A stretch of 64,000 nucleotides of DNA from Muribaculaceae bacterium (GTDB lineage Bacteria > Bacteroidota > Bacteroidia > Bacteroidales > Muribaculaceae). Every line of letters begins with the position of its first letter. Positions within the stretch are counted from its first letter, which is position 1. This document shows positions 32,220-40,959 of the stretch, piece by piece. The translations under genes and the position numbers were made by a program. The stretch covers positions 1,021,019-1,085,018 of the forward strand of contig JAMPGA010000001.1 in assembly GCA_023664185.1 (NCBI GenBank). Direction: 5' to 3'. The notes under the pieces were generated by a model. It did not search any database, had not been told where the DNA came from, and saw only the letters and a list, made by a program, of their open reading frames with translations.

Positions 32220-33635
32220 ATGAAACCCTTCATGGACGAAAACTTCCTGCTGCAGACAGAGACTGCGCAGAAGCTATATCATGAGCATGCGGCCAAGATG
32301 CCCATCATCGACTATCACTGTCACCTCATCCCCAAGATGGTAGCCGACGACCACCGCTTCAAATCGATCACCGAGATCTGGCTGGGCGGCGACCACTACA
32401 AATGGCGTGCCATGCGCTCAAACGGAGTAGACGAGCGTTTCTGCACCGGCACCGACACCACCGACTGGGAGAAATTCCAGAAGTGGGCCGAAACCGTTCC
32501 CTACACCTTCCGCAACCCCCTCTACCACTGGACACACCTTGAGCTCAAGACAGCCTTCGGCATCGACAAGCTGCTCAACCCCGAGACAGCCAAAGAGATC
32601 TTTGACGCCTGCAATGACAAGCTGCTCAACGACCCCAACATGACTGCCCGCGGACTGATGCGCCGCTACAATGTGGAGACCGTCTGCACCACCGACGATC
32701 CCGTCGACTCGCTCGAATATCACAAGCAGGTGCGCGACAGCGGCTTCGAAATCAAGATGCTCCCCACCTGGCGCCCCGACAAGGCTATGGCTGTTGAGGT
32801 TCCCGCCGAATTCCGTGCATATGTTGAGAAGCTCGCCGAGGTTTCGGGCGTGGAGATCAATAAGTTCTCCGACATGATCGACGCCCTCCAGAAGCGCCAC
32901 GACTTCTTCGAGTCGATGGGCTGCCGCCTGTCAGACCACGGCATCGAGGAATTCTATGCCGACGACTACACCGACGCCGAGATCGAAGAGATCTTCAACA
33001 AGGTTTACGGTGGCAAGGAGCTCACCTCCCAGGAGATCCGCAAGTTCAAGAGCGCCATGCTCATCATCTTCGGCGAGATGGACTACAACTCGGGCTGGAC
33101 ACAGCAGTTCCACTACGGAGCCATCCGCAACAACAACTCCAAGATGTTCAAGCTGCTCGGCCCCGACACCGGCTTCGACTCCATCGGCGAGTTCAACACT
33201 GCCAAATCGTGTGCACACTACCTCGACAAGCTCAACAGCCGCGGCAAGCTCACAAAGACCATCCTCTACAATCTCAATCCCTGCGCCAACGAAGTCATTG
33301 CCACCATGCTGGGCAACTTCCAGGACGGCACCATCCCCGGCAAGATTCAGTTTGGCTCGGGCTGGTGGTTCCTCGACCAGAAAGACGGCATGCAGAAGCA
33401 GATGAACGCCCTGTCGCTCCTCGGCCTGCTGAGCCGCTTCGTGGGCATGCTCACCGACTCACGTTCATTCCTCTCCTATCCTCGCCACGAGTATTTCCGC
33501 CGCACCCTCTGCAACCTTGTGGGCAACGACATCGAAAACGGCGAAATCCCCTACACAGGCTATGAGGAGCAGCGTGTCAACCAGATGATTGAGGATATCT
33601 GCTATAACAACGCCAAAAACTACTTCAAGTTCTGA
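32220..33635 (+). CDS. uxaC: Uronate isomerase (glucuronate isomerase) UxaC
   Basis: UxaC isomerises D-galacturonate to D-tagaturonate, and D-glucuronate to D-fructuronate, the first intracellular step. The 471-residue amidohydrolase-superfamily protein begins MKPFMDENFLLQTETAQKLYHEHAAKMPIIDYHCHLIP with the metal-binding HxH, and has EIWLGGDHYKWRAMRSNGV, TLPTW-like MLPTWRPDKAM, and SGWWFLDQKDGMQKQM and LTDSRSFLSYPRHEYFRR near the C-terminus, all family landmarks. A fructuronate branch (uxuAB) is not in the window. Only two bases separate it from exuT. Confidence 0.95.
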   Translation: MKPFMDENFLLQTETAQKLYHEHAAKMPIIDYHCHLIPKMVADDHRFKSITEIWLGGDHYKWRAMRSNGVDERFCTGTDTTDWEKFQKWAETVPYTFRNPLYHWTHLELKTAFGIDKLLNPETAKEIFDACNDKLLNDPNMTARGLMRRYNVETVCTTDDPVDSLEYHKQVRDSGFEIKMLPTWRPDKAMAVEVPAEFRAYVEKLAEVSGVEINKFSDMIDALQKRHDFFESMGCRLSDHGIEEFYADDYTDAEIEEIFNKVYGGKELTSQEIRKFKSAMLIIFGEMDYNSGWTQQFHYGAIRNNNSKMFKLLGPDTGFDSIGEFNTAKSCAHYLDKLNSRGKLTKTILYNLNPCANEVIATMLGNFQDGTIPGKIQFGSGWWFLDQKDGMQKQMNALSLLGLLSRFVGMLTDSRSFLSYPRHEYFRRTLCNLVGNDIENGEIPYTGYEEQRVNQMIEDICYNNAKNYFKF

Positions 33636-33637
33636 TT

Positions 33638-35140
33638 ATGGCCACCGCATCCACTCCCCTTGCAGCCGCCAATCAGAGGATGACCAACTTCCGCTGGGTC
33701 ATCTGCGCGCTTCTCTTCCTCGCCACCACCGTCAACTATATGGACCGCCAGGTGCTCTCTCTGACCTGGAAAGAGTTCATCGCTCCCGAATTCCACTGGA
33801 CCGACGCCAACTACGGCCTCATCACAGCGGTCTTCTCCATCGTCTATGCCATAGCCAACCTTCTGGCCGGCCGATTCATCGACTGGATGGGCACCATGAA
33901 GGGCTATCTCTGGGCCATCGGTGTATGGTCGGCCGGCGCCTGCCTCCATGCAGTGTGCGGTGTGGCCACCGAGCACTATATGGGTCTCACAGACGCTGCC
34001 GGTCTGGTGAAAGCCACCGGCGACGCAGCCATGGCCATAGCCACTGTCTCGGTTTACTTCTTCATTGCAGCACGCACCGTTCTGGCTCTCGGTGAGGCCG
34101 GCAACTTCCCCGCCGCCATCAAGGTTACCGCCGAGTACTTCCCCAAGCGTGACCGCGCCTACGCCACTTCCATCTTCAACGCCGGCTCGGCTGTGGGAGC
34201 TCTCATCGCCCCCTTCACCATCGGCCCGCTCGCCAAGTATTTCCAGAGCATCGGCTGGGGCAACGGTTGGGAAATGGCCTTCATTATCATAGGTGCCCTC
34301 GGCTTTGTCTGGATGGCTTTCTGGGTTTTCCTCTACAAGAAACCCGCTGAGAATCCCCGTGTCAACGCCGCCGAGCTCGCCTATATCGAGCAGGACGACG
34401 ATGCCAAGGACGAGACCGTTAAGGAGAAAGCCGAGATCGAGGACAGCGAGACAAAGACTATCCCCTTCTTCCAGTGCTTCAAGTATCCGCAGACATGGGC
34501 CGTATTCTTCGGCAAATTCCTCACCGACGGTGTATGGTGGTTCTTCCTCTTCTGGACTCCTGCCTATATCAACGATGTGTTTAAACTCTCCACATCTCAC
34601 GGCGAGGGCATGCTCATGATTTTCGTGCTCTACCTTATCACAATGCTCTCCATCTACGGTGGCAAGCTCCCGTCAATCTTCATTGACAACGCCGCCAAGA
34701 AGGGCATCAAGGTCGACGCCTACTCAGCACGCATGAAAGCCATGCTCATCTTTGCAGTGTTCCCCCTGCTGGCTCTTCTGGCCCAGCCTCTGAGCTCAGT
34801 ATCGCAGTGGCTCCCCATCATCATCATAGGTATAGCAGGTGCAGCCCACCAGTCATGGTCGGCCAACATCTACTCCGTTGTAGGTGATATGTTCCCCAAA
34901 TCGACCATCGCCACCATCATCGGTATCGGCGGTATGGCCGGTGGTATCGGATCGTTCCTCATCAACTTCTTCTCAGGCACACTCTTCGACTATGCCGCTC
35001 AGGTCAACATGTCGTTCATGAGCTTCACCGGCAAGCCCGCAGGCTACTTCATCGTATTCTGCATTTGCGGCGTGGCCTACCTCGTAGGCTGGTGCATCAT
35101 GAAGCTTCTCGTGCCCCGCTACAAGAAGATCGAGGCCTGA
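33638..35140 (+). CDS. exuT: Hexuronate transporter, MFS (ExuT-like)
   Basis: The 500-residue inner-membrane protein imports galacturonate or glucuronate, probably with protons. It has about 12 membrane segments and the anion:cation symporter features RWVICALLFLATTVNYMDRQVLSLTWKEF and LGEAGNFPAAIKVTAEYFPKRDRAYATSIFNAGSA. A charged central loop (about 245-280: NAAELAYIEQDDDAKDETVKEKAEIEDSE) lies between the two halves. ATG 33638 follows uxaC by two bases; an internal Met (MTNFRW, residue 15) is an alternative start. It is the last gene of the operon and is followed by a terminator at 35169. Confidence 0.93.
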   Translation: MATASTPLAAANQRMTNFRWVICALLFLATTVNYMDRQVLSLTWKEFIAPEFHWTDANYGLITAVFSIVYAIANLLAGRFIDWMGTMKGYLWAIGVWSAGACLHAVCGVATEHYMGLTDAAGLVKATGDAAMAIATVSVYFFIAARTVLALGEAGNFPAAIKVTAEYFPKRDRAYATSIFNAGSAVGALIAPFTIGPLAKYFQSIGWGNGWEMAFIIIGALGFVWMAFWVFLYKKPAENPRVNAAELAYIEQDDDAKDETVKEKAEIEDSETKTIPFFQCFKYPQTWAVFFGKFLTDGVWWFFLFWTPAYINDVFKLSTSHGEGMLMIFVLYLITMLSIYGGKLPSIFIDNAAKKGIKVDAYSARMKAMLIFAVFPLLALLAQPLSSVSQWLPIIIIGIAGAAHQSWSANIYSVVGDMFPKSTIATIIGIGGMAGGIGSFLINFFSGTLFDYAAQVNMSFMSFTGKPAGYFIVFCICGVAYLVGWCIMKLLVPRYKKIEA

Positions 35141-35168
35141 TAAAGCCCCTTGCATCTGAAATATTCCC

Positions 35169-35198
35169 AGTCCCTTCCCCCTCCGGAAGGGACTTTTT
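35169..35198 (+). terminator. Terminator of the GH43-exuT operon
   Basis: AGTCCCTTCC (35169-35178) pairs with GGAAGGGACT (35185-35194) around a 6-base loop and runs into TTTTT. It is 28 bases after the exuT stop. Confidence 0.85.
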
Positions 35199-35253
35199 CA
35201 TACCCTTGTGGGGGAAATTGCAGGGCCAAAACATCTTTTTTTCAACAAAACTC

Positions 35254-35285
35254 TTGGCTAATTCAGGGAAAAAGCATTAAATTTG
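35254..35285 (+). promoter_or_regulatory. Promoter of the ferredoxin gene
   Basis: TTGG at 35254-35257 and TAAATTTG at 35278-35285 have Bacteroidetes-type spacing of about 21 bases. The leader to ATG 35340 is about 48 bases and A/T-rich. Confidence 0.55.
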
Positions 35286-35339
35286 CAGAACATTTTTTCG
35301 ACAATACATTTTTTCCAACAAACAAATCATTCAACAATC

Positions 35340-35513
35340 ATGGCATACGTTATCTCCGACGCCTGCATCTCATGCGGCAGCTGTGCAGAGGTTTGCCCCA
35401 CCGAGTCAATCTCAGAGGGCGCAGAGCACTATGAAATCAACCCCGATACCTGCATCGATTGCGGCGCTTGCGCTGAGCAGTGCCCCACAGAGGCCATCCA
35501 CCCCGGAGAATAA
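35340..35513 (+). CDS. 2[4Fe-4S] ferredoxin
   Basis: A 57-residue cytoplasmic electron carrier of the clostridial type. The two cluster motifs are complete: CISCGSCAEVCP (Cys at the first set) and CIDCGACAEQCP, with 18 residues between the last Cys of one and the first of the next. The start MAYVISDACISCG is the usual ferredoxin N-terminus; an earlier in-frame start at 35283 would extend it into the promoter. It likely serves pyruvate:ferredoxin oxidoreductase and related anaerobic enzymes. The gene is monocistronic, with its own promoter and a terminator at 35561. Confidence 0.96.
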   Translation: MAYVISDACISCGSCAEVCPTESISEGAEHYEINPDTCIDCGACAEQCPTEAIHPGE

Positions 35514-35560
35514 TCCGATCCTCGGTATCCCCAAAGAAAAAAAATTACTTCAGAAACATC

Positions 35561-35602
35561 ATGATTGGCTCCACTCTCTCAGAGAGAAGCCAATCATTTT
35601 TA
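35561..35602 (+). terminator. Terminator of the ferredoxin gene
   Basis: ATGATTGGCT (35561-35570) pairs with AGCCAATCAT (35588-35597), with further pairing TCTCT/AGAGA inside, and is followed by TTTTTAT. It is 47 bases after the ferredoxin stop. Confidence 0.8.
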
Positions 35603-35624
35603 TATTCCGCCATTTTTATATTCC
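35595..35624. repeat. Short tandem direct repeat
   Basis: CATTTTTATATTCC occurs at 35595-35608 and again at 35611-35624, two bases apart. The rest of the 360-base gap between ferredoxin and the next gene holds no convincing gene; a 77-codon minus-strand frame there has no recognisable content. Confidence 0.6.
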
Positions 35625-35793
35625 AATTTATAAGCCCGACTTGCCGAGACGGTGGCCGATGGCTGAAGGCAGCGAAAGAGCAGTTGATATACTTGTTTAT
35701 CATCCAAACACATAGGCAACACACGAAGGAGAAAAAAGTTAAAATATGTCATATAACAGATTTTTTGTGATTCACCTTTCCAAAAAGATTTAT

Positions 35794-35801
35794 TATATTT
35801 G
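35794..35801 (+). promoter_or_regulatory. Probable -7 element of the second glutamate dehydrogenase gene
   Basis: TATATTTG fits TAnnTTTG, but no good -33 is found at 19-21 bases (a TTTTG lies 26 bases upstream). The leader would be about 70 bases and begins with the palindrome at 35811. Confidence 0.45.
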
Positions 35802-35810
35802 CAACAGTTA

Positions 35811-35824
35811 ACCGCCCAGGCGGT
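35811..35824. promoter_or_regulatory. GC-rich palindrome at the transcript start of the second gdh gene
   Basis: ACCGCC-CA-GGCGGT lies 9-22 bases downstream of the -7 element in otherwise A/T-rich sequence. It could be an operator or a 5'-end stem; neither is shown. Confidence 0.4.
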
Positions 35825-35876
35825 CGACAGCATAAAAACAAAAACACAAACTCATCATTTCTAAATCCACATAGCC

Positions 35877-37214
35877 ATGGATATAAACACTATTCTCAAC
35901 AACCTCGAGGCCAAGCACCCGGGCGAAAAGGAGTATCTTCAGGCTGTCAAAGAGGTCCTGATCTGTGTCGAGGATGTCTACAACCAGCATCCCGAGTTTG
36001 AAAAGGCAAAAATCATCGAGCGCATGGTCGAACCCGACCGTATCGTCACATTCCGCGTCACATGGATCGACGATCGCGGCGAAGTGCAGAACAACATAGG
36101 CTATCGCGTGCAGTTCAACAATGCCATTGGCCCGTATAAGGGTGGCATCCGTTTCCACGCATCGGTCAATCTTTCGATTCTCAAATTCCTTGGATTTGAG
36201 CAGACATTCAAAAACGCCCTCACCACTCTTCCCATGGGTGGCGCCAAGGGTGGCAGCGACTTCTCGCCCCGTGGCAAGAGCGACGCCGAGATAATGCGTT
36301 TCTGCCAGGCATTCATACTATGCCTCTGGAAAAACCTTGGGCCCGACCGCGACGTGCCCGCCGGAGATATCGGCGTAGGTGGTCGTGAAGTGGGCTATAT
36401 GTATGGCATGTACAAAAAGCTCGTCAACGAGTGTACAGGCACATTCACCGGCAAGGGTCTTGACTTCGGCGGCTCGCTCATCCGCCCCGAGGCCACAGGT
36501 TTCGGCGCCCTCTACTTCGTGCAGAGCATGCTCGCCGAGAAGAACGACGACATCAAGGGCAAGACCGTGGCTGTATCCGGTTTCGGCAACGTGGCATGGG
36601 GCGCAACCCTCAAGGCCACAGAGCTTGGCGCCAAGGTGGTGACCATCTCAGGCCCCGACGGATATATCTATGACCCCGAAGGCGTGTCGGGCGAAAAGAT
36701 CGACTATATGCTCTACCTCCGCGCCACAGGCGAAGATATCGTGGCTCCCTATGCCGAGCGCTTCCCCGAAGCCACATTCTATCCCGGCCGCAAGCCCTGG
36801 GAGCAGAAGGTTGACATTGCTCTCCCCTGCGCCACCCAGAACGAGGTTGACGGTGAAGATGCCAAGAAGCTCGTAGCCAACGGCGTTGAACTCGTGGCCG
36901 AAGTCTCAAACATGGGTTGCACACCCGAGGCTATCGACACATTCCTCGCCTCAAAGACCACATATGCCCCCGGCAAGGCTGTCAACGCCGGCGGTGTGGC
37001 CACATCAGGTCTGGAGATGAGCCAGAACGCCGAACACCTGCAGTGGAGCGCCGAGGAGGTAGACCGCCGTCTGCACGAAATCATGCGCAACATCCACACA
37101 CAGTGTGTTAAACACGGCACTGAGCCCGACGGATACATCAACTACATGAAGGGAGCCAACATAGCTGGCTTCATGAAGGTGGCCAATGCCATGATGGGTC
37201 AGGGCATCATCTGA
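35877..37214 (+). CDS. Glutamate dehydrogenase, probably NAD(H)-dependent
   Basis: This second 445-residue glutamate dehydrogenase has the same catalytic features as the one at 12854 (PYKGGIRFHASVNLSILKFLG, MGGAKGGSDFSPRGKSD, PAGDIGVGGREVGYMYG), but its dinucleotide fold reads VSGFGNVAWGATLKATELGAKVVTISGPDGYIYDPEGV. The GFGNVAWGA and SGPDGYIYDPEG segments are those of the NAD-dependent Clostridium symbiosum enzyme, unlike the SDSDG ending of the other copy. It probably works in glutamate breakdown or switches with nitrogen supply, though direction is inferred. It is transcribed alone, with a terminator at 37241. Confidence 0.93.
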   Translation: MDINTILNNLEAKHPGEKEYLQAVKEVLICVEDVYNQHPEFEKAKIIERMVEPDRIVTFRVTWIDDRGEVQNNIGYRVQFNNAIGPYKGGIRFHASVNLSILKFLGFEQTFKNALTTLPMGGAKGGSDFSPRGKSDAEIMRFCQAFILCLWKNLGPDRDVPAGDIGVGGREVGYMYGMYKKLVNECTGTFTGKGLDFGGSLIRPEATGFGALYFVQSMLAEKNDDIKGKTVAVSGFGNVAWGATLKATELGAKVVTISGPDGYIYDPEGVSGEKIDYMLYLRATGEDIVAPYAERFPEATFYPGRKPWEQKVDIALPCATQNEVDGEDAKKLVANGVELVAEVSNMGCTPEAIDTFLASKTTYAPGKAVNAGGVATSGLEMSQNAEHLQWSAEEVDRRLHEIMRNIHTQCVKHGTEPDGYINYMKGANIAGFMKVANAMMGQGII

Positions 37215-37240
37215 GAATAACCCCATTTAGAGATAAACCA

Positions 37241-37277
37241 TTGCCCTGGATGCACTCATTGCATCCGGGGCAATTTT
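37241..37277 (+). terminator. Terminator of the second gdh gene
   Basis: TTGCCCTGGATGC (37241-37253) pairs with GCATCCGGGGCAA (37261-37273), one pair being G-U, around a 7-base loop, followed by TTTT. Confidence 0.85.
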
Positions 37278-37279
37278 CT

Positions 37280-38770
37280 TTACTCCATTCTTTCTTCCTT
37301 TATTATCAGCAGCTTGTCGCCGGGCTGGAGATGGCGGGTGCCGTTGGGCACAATGTAGCGGTTGCCACGCTTTATCATCATCACCAGCGAGCCGGCAGGC
37401 AGGTGCATGTCGCGCAGCGTGTTGCCGGTGCTCAGACTCTTTTCAGTGAGCGTCATGGTCTGGAGCGAAGTGGGCAGCTCATCGGCCAGCTCCACGCCAA
37501 AGTCATCCCCCTCGGCCGAGTCGTCGGTCACCAGTCCCAACTTGTGTGCACAGGTTATCACCGTGGTGCCCTGCACTATCAGCGACAGTATAGTGACGAA
37601 AAAGACTATGTTGAAAATCTGCCCGGCTCCCTCAATATCGGCAACCACCGGGTATGTGGCAAAGATAATGGGCACGGCTCCACGCAGACCCACCCACGAA
37701 ACAAACAGTTTGGATTTCATGCCGATCTTGCGAAACGGAGCCAGCGACAACATCACACTGAGCGGACGCCCCACAATGATCATAAACATACCTATGAGCA
37801 GCGACACTGCCGCCACGCCTATCATCTCGTGAGGGTTCACCAGCAGTCCCAGCATCAGGAACACCACAATCTGAGCCAGCCAGGTGAGGCCATCCATAAA
37901 CTTTGATATGCCACGGTGGCCGGGGATGGTGCTGTTGCCTATCATTATACCACAGAGATAAACAGCCAGATATCCGTTGCCGGAGAGCGACGAGGTGAGC
38001 GAATAGGTGAGAAACACACACCCTATCATCAATATCGATATCATGGACACGGCCTGAGTGGCATCCTCGCTATATCCGGCCTTGCGTCCTATGCGCGTAT
38101 ATAGAGCTATGAGTTTCAGTGTCAGCTTGCCCATCACAAAACCGCCGGCTATACCCACACCGAACTGCAGCAGCAGCTCGCCCACAATCCTTCCGGCCGA
38201 AAGGTTGCCATCCATGGTCAGAGCCTCTATCAGCAGCAGCGTGAGCATATAGGCCATGGGGTCGTTGGAGCCACTCTCCAGCTCAAGCATGGGACGGAGA
38301 TTGTGGCGCAAACCCACTTTCTGGCTGCCGAGTATGCCGAACACCGATGCCGAGTCGGTCGACGACATCGTAGAGGCCAGCAGCAGCGATGGTATGAAAG
38401 CAAAATGTATATTGGTCCAGCTCATTCCCGAGAGCCACCAGATGAAGAGGCCCGTCACCAGTGCTGTCAGCAGCACTCCGGCTGTGGAAAGCACAAGTCC
38501 GGGAGCTATCACCGGGCGTATGGCCGAAATGCGGGTGCCCATTCCGCCCGAAAAGAGTATGACACACAGAGCCACCATACCGATGAACTGTGCAGTGTGC
38601 ATGTCGCTGAACTGGATGCCCAGGCCATCGGTGCCAAACAGCATACCCACCAGCAGATATATCAGCAGTATAGGCAGCCCCACCTTAAAGCTCGACTTCC
38701 CTATCAGCACACCGGTGACAAGCAGTATCGACCCGATGAACAGTATATTTTCGGATGTGATGAAATCCAT
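37280..38770 (-). CDS. Potassium/proton antiporter of the CPA1 NhaP2/CvrA type
   Basis: The 496-residue inner-membrane protein exchanges K+ or Na+ for protons and helps set cell pH and volume. About 12 membrane segments make up residues 1-385, with the family motifs SSTDSASVFGILGSQKV (the DSA region) and LESGSNDPMAYMLTLLLIEAL (conserved acidic residues for ion binding). The C-terminal part (about 400-495) is a TrkA-C/RCK domain (TLRDMHLPAGSLVMMIKRG, LQPGDKLLIIKEE), typical of NhaP2. Ion preference is inferred. It ends just after the convergent gdh terminator; dnaG lies four bases upstream on the same strand, so they may share a transcript. Confidence 0.88.
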   Translation of the reverse strand: MDFITSENILFIGSILLVTGVLIGKSSFKVGLPILLIYLLVGMLFGTDGLGIQFSDMHTAQFIGMVALCVILFSGGMGTRISAIRPVIAPGLVLSTAGVLLTALVTGLFIWWLSGMSWTNIHFAFIPSLLLASTMSSTDSASVFGILGSQKVGLRHNLRPMLELESGSNDPMAYMLTLLLIEALTMDGNLSAGRIVGELLLQFGVGIAGGFVMGKLTLKLIALYTRIGRKAGYSEDATQAVSMISILMIGCVFLTYSLTSSLSGNGYLAVYLCGIMIGNSTIPGHRGISKFMDGLTWLAQIVVFLMLGLLVNPHEMIGVAAVSLLIGMFMIIVGRPLSVMLSLAPFRKIGMKSKLFVSWVGLRGAVPIIFATYPVVADIEGAGQIFNIVFFVTILSLIVQGTTVITCAHKLGLVTDDSAEGDDFGVELADELPTSLQTMTLTEKSLSTGNTLRDMHLPAGSLVMMIKRGNRYIVPNGTRHLQPGDKLLIIKEERME

Positions 38771-38774
38771 AGAC

Positions 38775-40955
38775 TTATTTTTTCAGAGAAACTATCACGC
38801 GGTCACCTATCAGTTTTGACACCTCTTTGCGTTTTTCCTCCAGGTGTTTCAGCTCGGCCATCACGCGCATGGTCTCGTCGTAGTCGGCCTGGCAACTCTT
38901 GAGCCTTTGAAATGCCTGCTTTATCTGAGACGCCAACACAGCATTTTTAAGCTCGAAAATGGCACGGGGCACCAGATCGGGCAGCTGCTCGCGCTCGGTG
39001 GGCACGTGGGCATATTTGGTGTGGACATTGCTCAACACATGCTGCTCCACCACCAGGTCGGTGGCCAGAGTGCGCACGGTGTCGTCGGCCGACGAACACA
39101 TCAGTTTGGCCAGATACCCTGCGCTGAAGTCGGCCAGACCCTGCTGATACTCCTCGTCGATACGATCGTTTAGGGAGCGCTCCATGGCTGCGATACTGCC
39201 GATATCGGTGGCCTTGGTGCGAATTTCAGCCACGCCCTGTGCAAAAGCCTCGGCCCGGATCTCGAGCAGACGTGCCGATTCGCGTTCATAGTCTGCCTTC
39301 CAGGTTTCGGTGCTCAGACGCCGGGCTGCCTTCAGAAGTATAGCAGCATCGGGGTTGACCAGAGTCACACCATCCTTTTCAAGCTCCTGCACTATGTAGT
39401 CGAGCACAGTGACGGGCTCCGTATGGTCGTCCTCAAACACCATTTCGGCAAATGCATAGTTGCCGTATCGGGCCACAAGTTTCATCAGTCCGAGTTCCGA
39501 GGGGCGCAGCATAGCTCTAAGCTCCATATCAGGGTCGGAAGGCTGCGGCGCCTGCGGTTGCGGAGATGGCTGCTGAGGCTCTGAGGGAGTCTGCTGAATG
39601 CCGGTGAGGTCGCCGCGCTCGCGTTCCTCGCGGGTCTTCTGGGCATATTCGTTGAAATACTTGCCCACCTCGCGCCTCAACACATCCTCGCCTATAAACA
39701 GTATCCTGGAGCACTCCTGGATATATACACTCCTGGTTATTTCGTTTGGTATTAGGGCAATGGTCTTCACTACGCGGGTTATCACTGCGGCCCTGTGGGT
39801 AGGATCGTCGGCCTTTTCCCTGAGCAGAATGGTGGCCATGAAGGTGATGAAGTCGGTCTCGTTGGCAGCGATGTAGTCCGACACCTCCGTAGAGCTATGG
39901 CTTTGGGCAAACGAGTCGGGGTCCTCGCCCGGAGGCAGCAGCAGAACCTTTATGTCCATATCGGCCTGCAGCAGTAGCTCTATGCCTCGGAGAGCCGCCT
40001 TTATGCCCGCGGCATCGGCATCGTAGATGAGGGTTACATTGCGTGTGAAACGCTTTATCATCCTCACCTGCTCCACGGTGAGAGCAGTGCCCGACGAAGC
40101 CACCACATTTTCCACCCCGGCCTGGTGCATGGATATCACATCCATGTATCCCTCCACGATTATGCACTTGCCATCGCGCGCTATGGCCTGTTTGGACTGG
40201 AATATGCCGTAGAGCTCGCGCCGCTTGCTGTAGATATCGCTCTCGGGCGAGTTGACATACTTGGCTATGGTCTTTTCCTTCTTAAGCGTACGGCCGCCAA
40301 AGGCCACCACCTTGCCCGACAAAGAAAGTACGGGATATATCACTCGACCACGGAAACGGTCTATGACACGGCCGTCGTCGGTGCGGTAACACAGACCGGT
40401 GGCTGTGAGATACTCCTCGCTGAAGCCACGCTCCAAAGCCTTTTTAAACAGAGCATCCTTGCTCTCGGGCGCGAAGCCCAGATGGAAACGCTCTATCATA
40501 GCATCCGATATGCCGCGATATCTGAAGTAGCTCAGACCCACGTCCTGACCTTCGCGAGTATCCTTGAGGGTCTGCTCAAAGAAGCGCATGGCATAGTCGT
40601 TGACGGCCAGCATGCTCTCGCGTGCCGTCTCAGCCCTCTCCTCCTCGGGCGAGAGCTCGCGCTCCTCCACCTCGATGTTGTACTTCTTAGCCAGCCATTT
40701 CAGAGCCTCCACATAGGTGAGTTGCTCTAGCTTCATCAGGAAATTCAGGGCGCTGCCACCCTCTCCACAGCTGAAACACTTGCACACCCCCTTGGTCTTC
40801 GACACATAAAACGACGGCGAGCGGTCGTTGTGAAACGGACACAGACCCACCCAGTTGGCGCCCCTGCGTTTAAGGCTCACAAAATCGCTCACCACCTCGA
40901 CAATGTCGGCGGCGTCAAGTATTCTCTGTACCGTGGCGTGGCTTATCTTATACAT
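38775..40955 (-). CDS. dnaG: DNA primase
   Basis: DnaG makes the RNA primers for DNA replication. The 726-residue protein begins MYKISHATVQRILDAADIVEVVSDFV. The zinc-binding domain has CPFHNDRSPSFYVSKTKGVCKCFSCGEGG, the catalytic core EKTIAKYVNSPESDIYSKRRELYG, and the TOPRIM fold IIVEGYMDVISMHQAG and LIYDADAAGIKAALRG. A Pro/Gln-rich linker (about 450-475) precedes the helicase-binding C-terminal domain, which makes it longer than E. coli DnaG (581 residues). The -7 element TAACTTTG ends four bases before the ATG, suggesting a leaderless message. It diverges from purB. Confidence 0.95.
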   Translation of the reverse strand: MYKISHATVQRILDAADIVEVVSDFVSLKRRGANWVGLCPFHNDRSPSFYVSKTKGVCKCFSCGEGGSALNFLMKLEQLTYVEALKWLAKKYNIEVEERELSPEEERAETARESMLAVNDYAMRFFEQTLKDTREGQDVGLSYFRYRGISDAMIERFHLGFAPESKDALFKKALERGFSEEYLTATGLCYRTDDGRVIDRFRGRVIYPVLSLSGKVVAFGGRTLKKEKTIAKYVNSPESDIYSKRRELYGIFQSKQAIARDGKCIIVEGYMDVISMHQAGVENVVASSGTALTVEQVRMIKRFTRNVTLIYDADAAGIKAALRGIELLLQADMDIKVLLLPPGEDPDSFAQSHSSTEVSDYIAANETDFITFMATILLREKADDPTHRAAVITRVVKTIALIPNEITRSVYIQECSRILFIGEDVLRREVGKYFNEYAQKTREERERGDLTGIQQTPSEPQQPSPQPQAPQPSDPDMELRAMLRPSELGLMKLVARYGNYAFAEMVFEDDHTEPVTVLDYIVQELEKDGVTLVNPDAAILLKAARRLSTETWKADYERESARLLEIRAEAFAQGVAEIRTKATDIGSIAAMERSLNDRIDEEYQQGLADFSAGYLAKLMCSSADDTVRTLATDLVVEQHVLSNVHTKYAHVPTEREQLPDLVPRAIFELKNAVLASQIKQAFQRLKSCQADYDETMRVMAELKHLEEKRKEVSKLIGDRVIVSLKK

Positions 40956-40959
40956 ACTG

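Noticed and set aside
33620..34600. A 326-codon minus-strand frame opposite exuT
   Set aside because: Antisense shadow of the hexuronate transporter; composition is typical of a mirrored hydrophobic gene.
35600..35833. A 77-codon minus-strand frame in the gap between ferredoxin and the second gdh gene
   Set aside because: It overlaps the terminator and the gdh promoter, shows no domain and no start signal.
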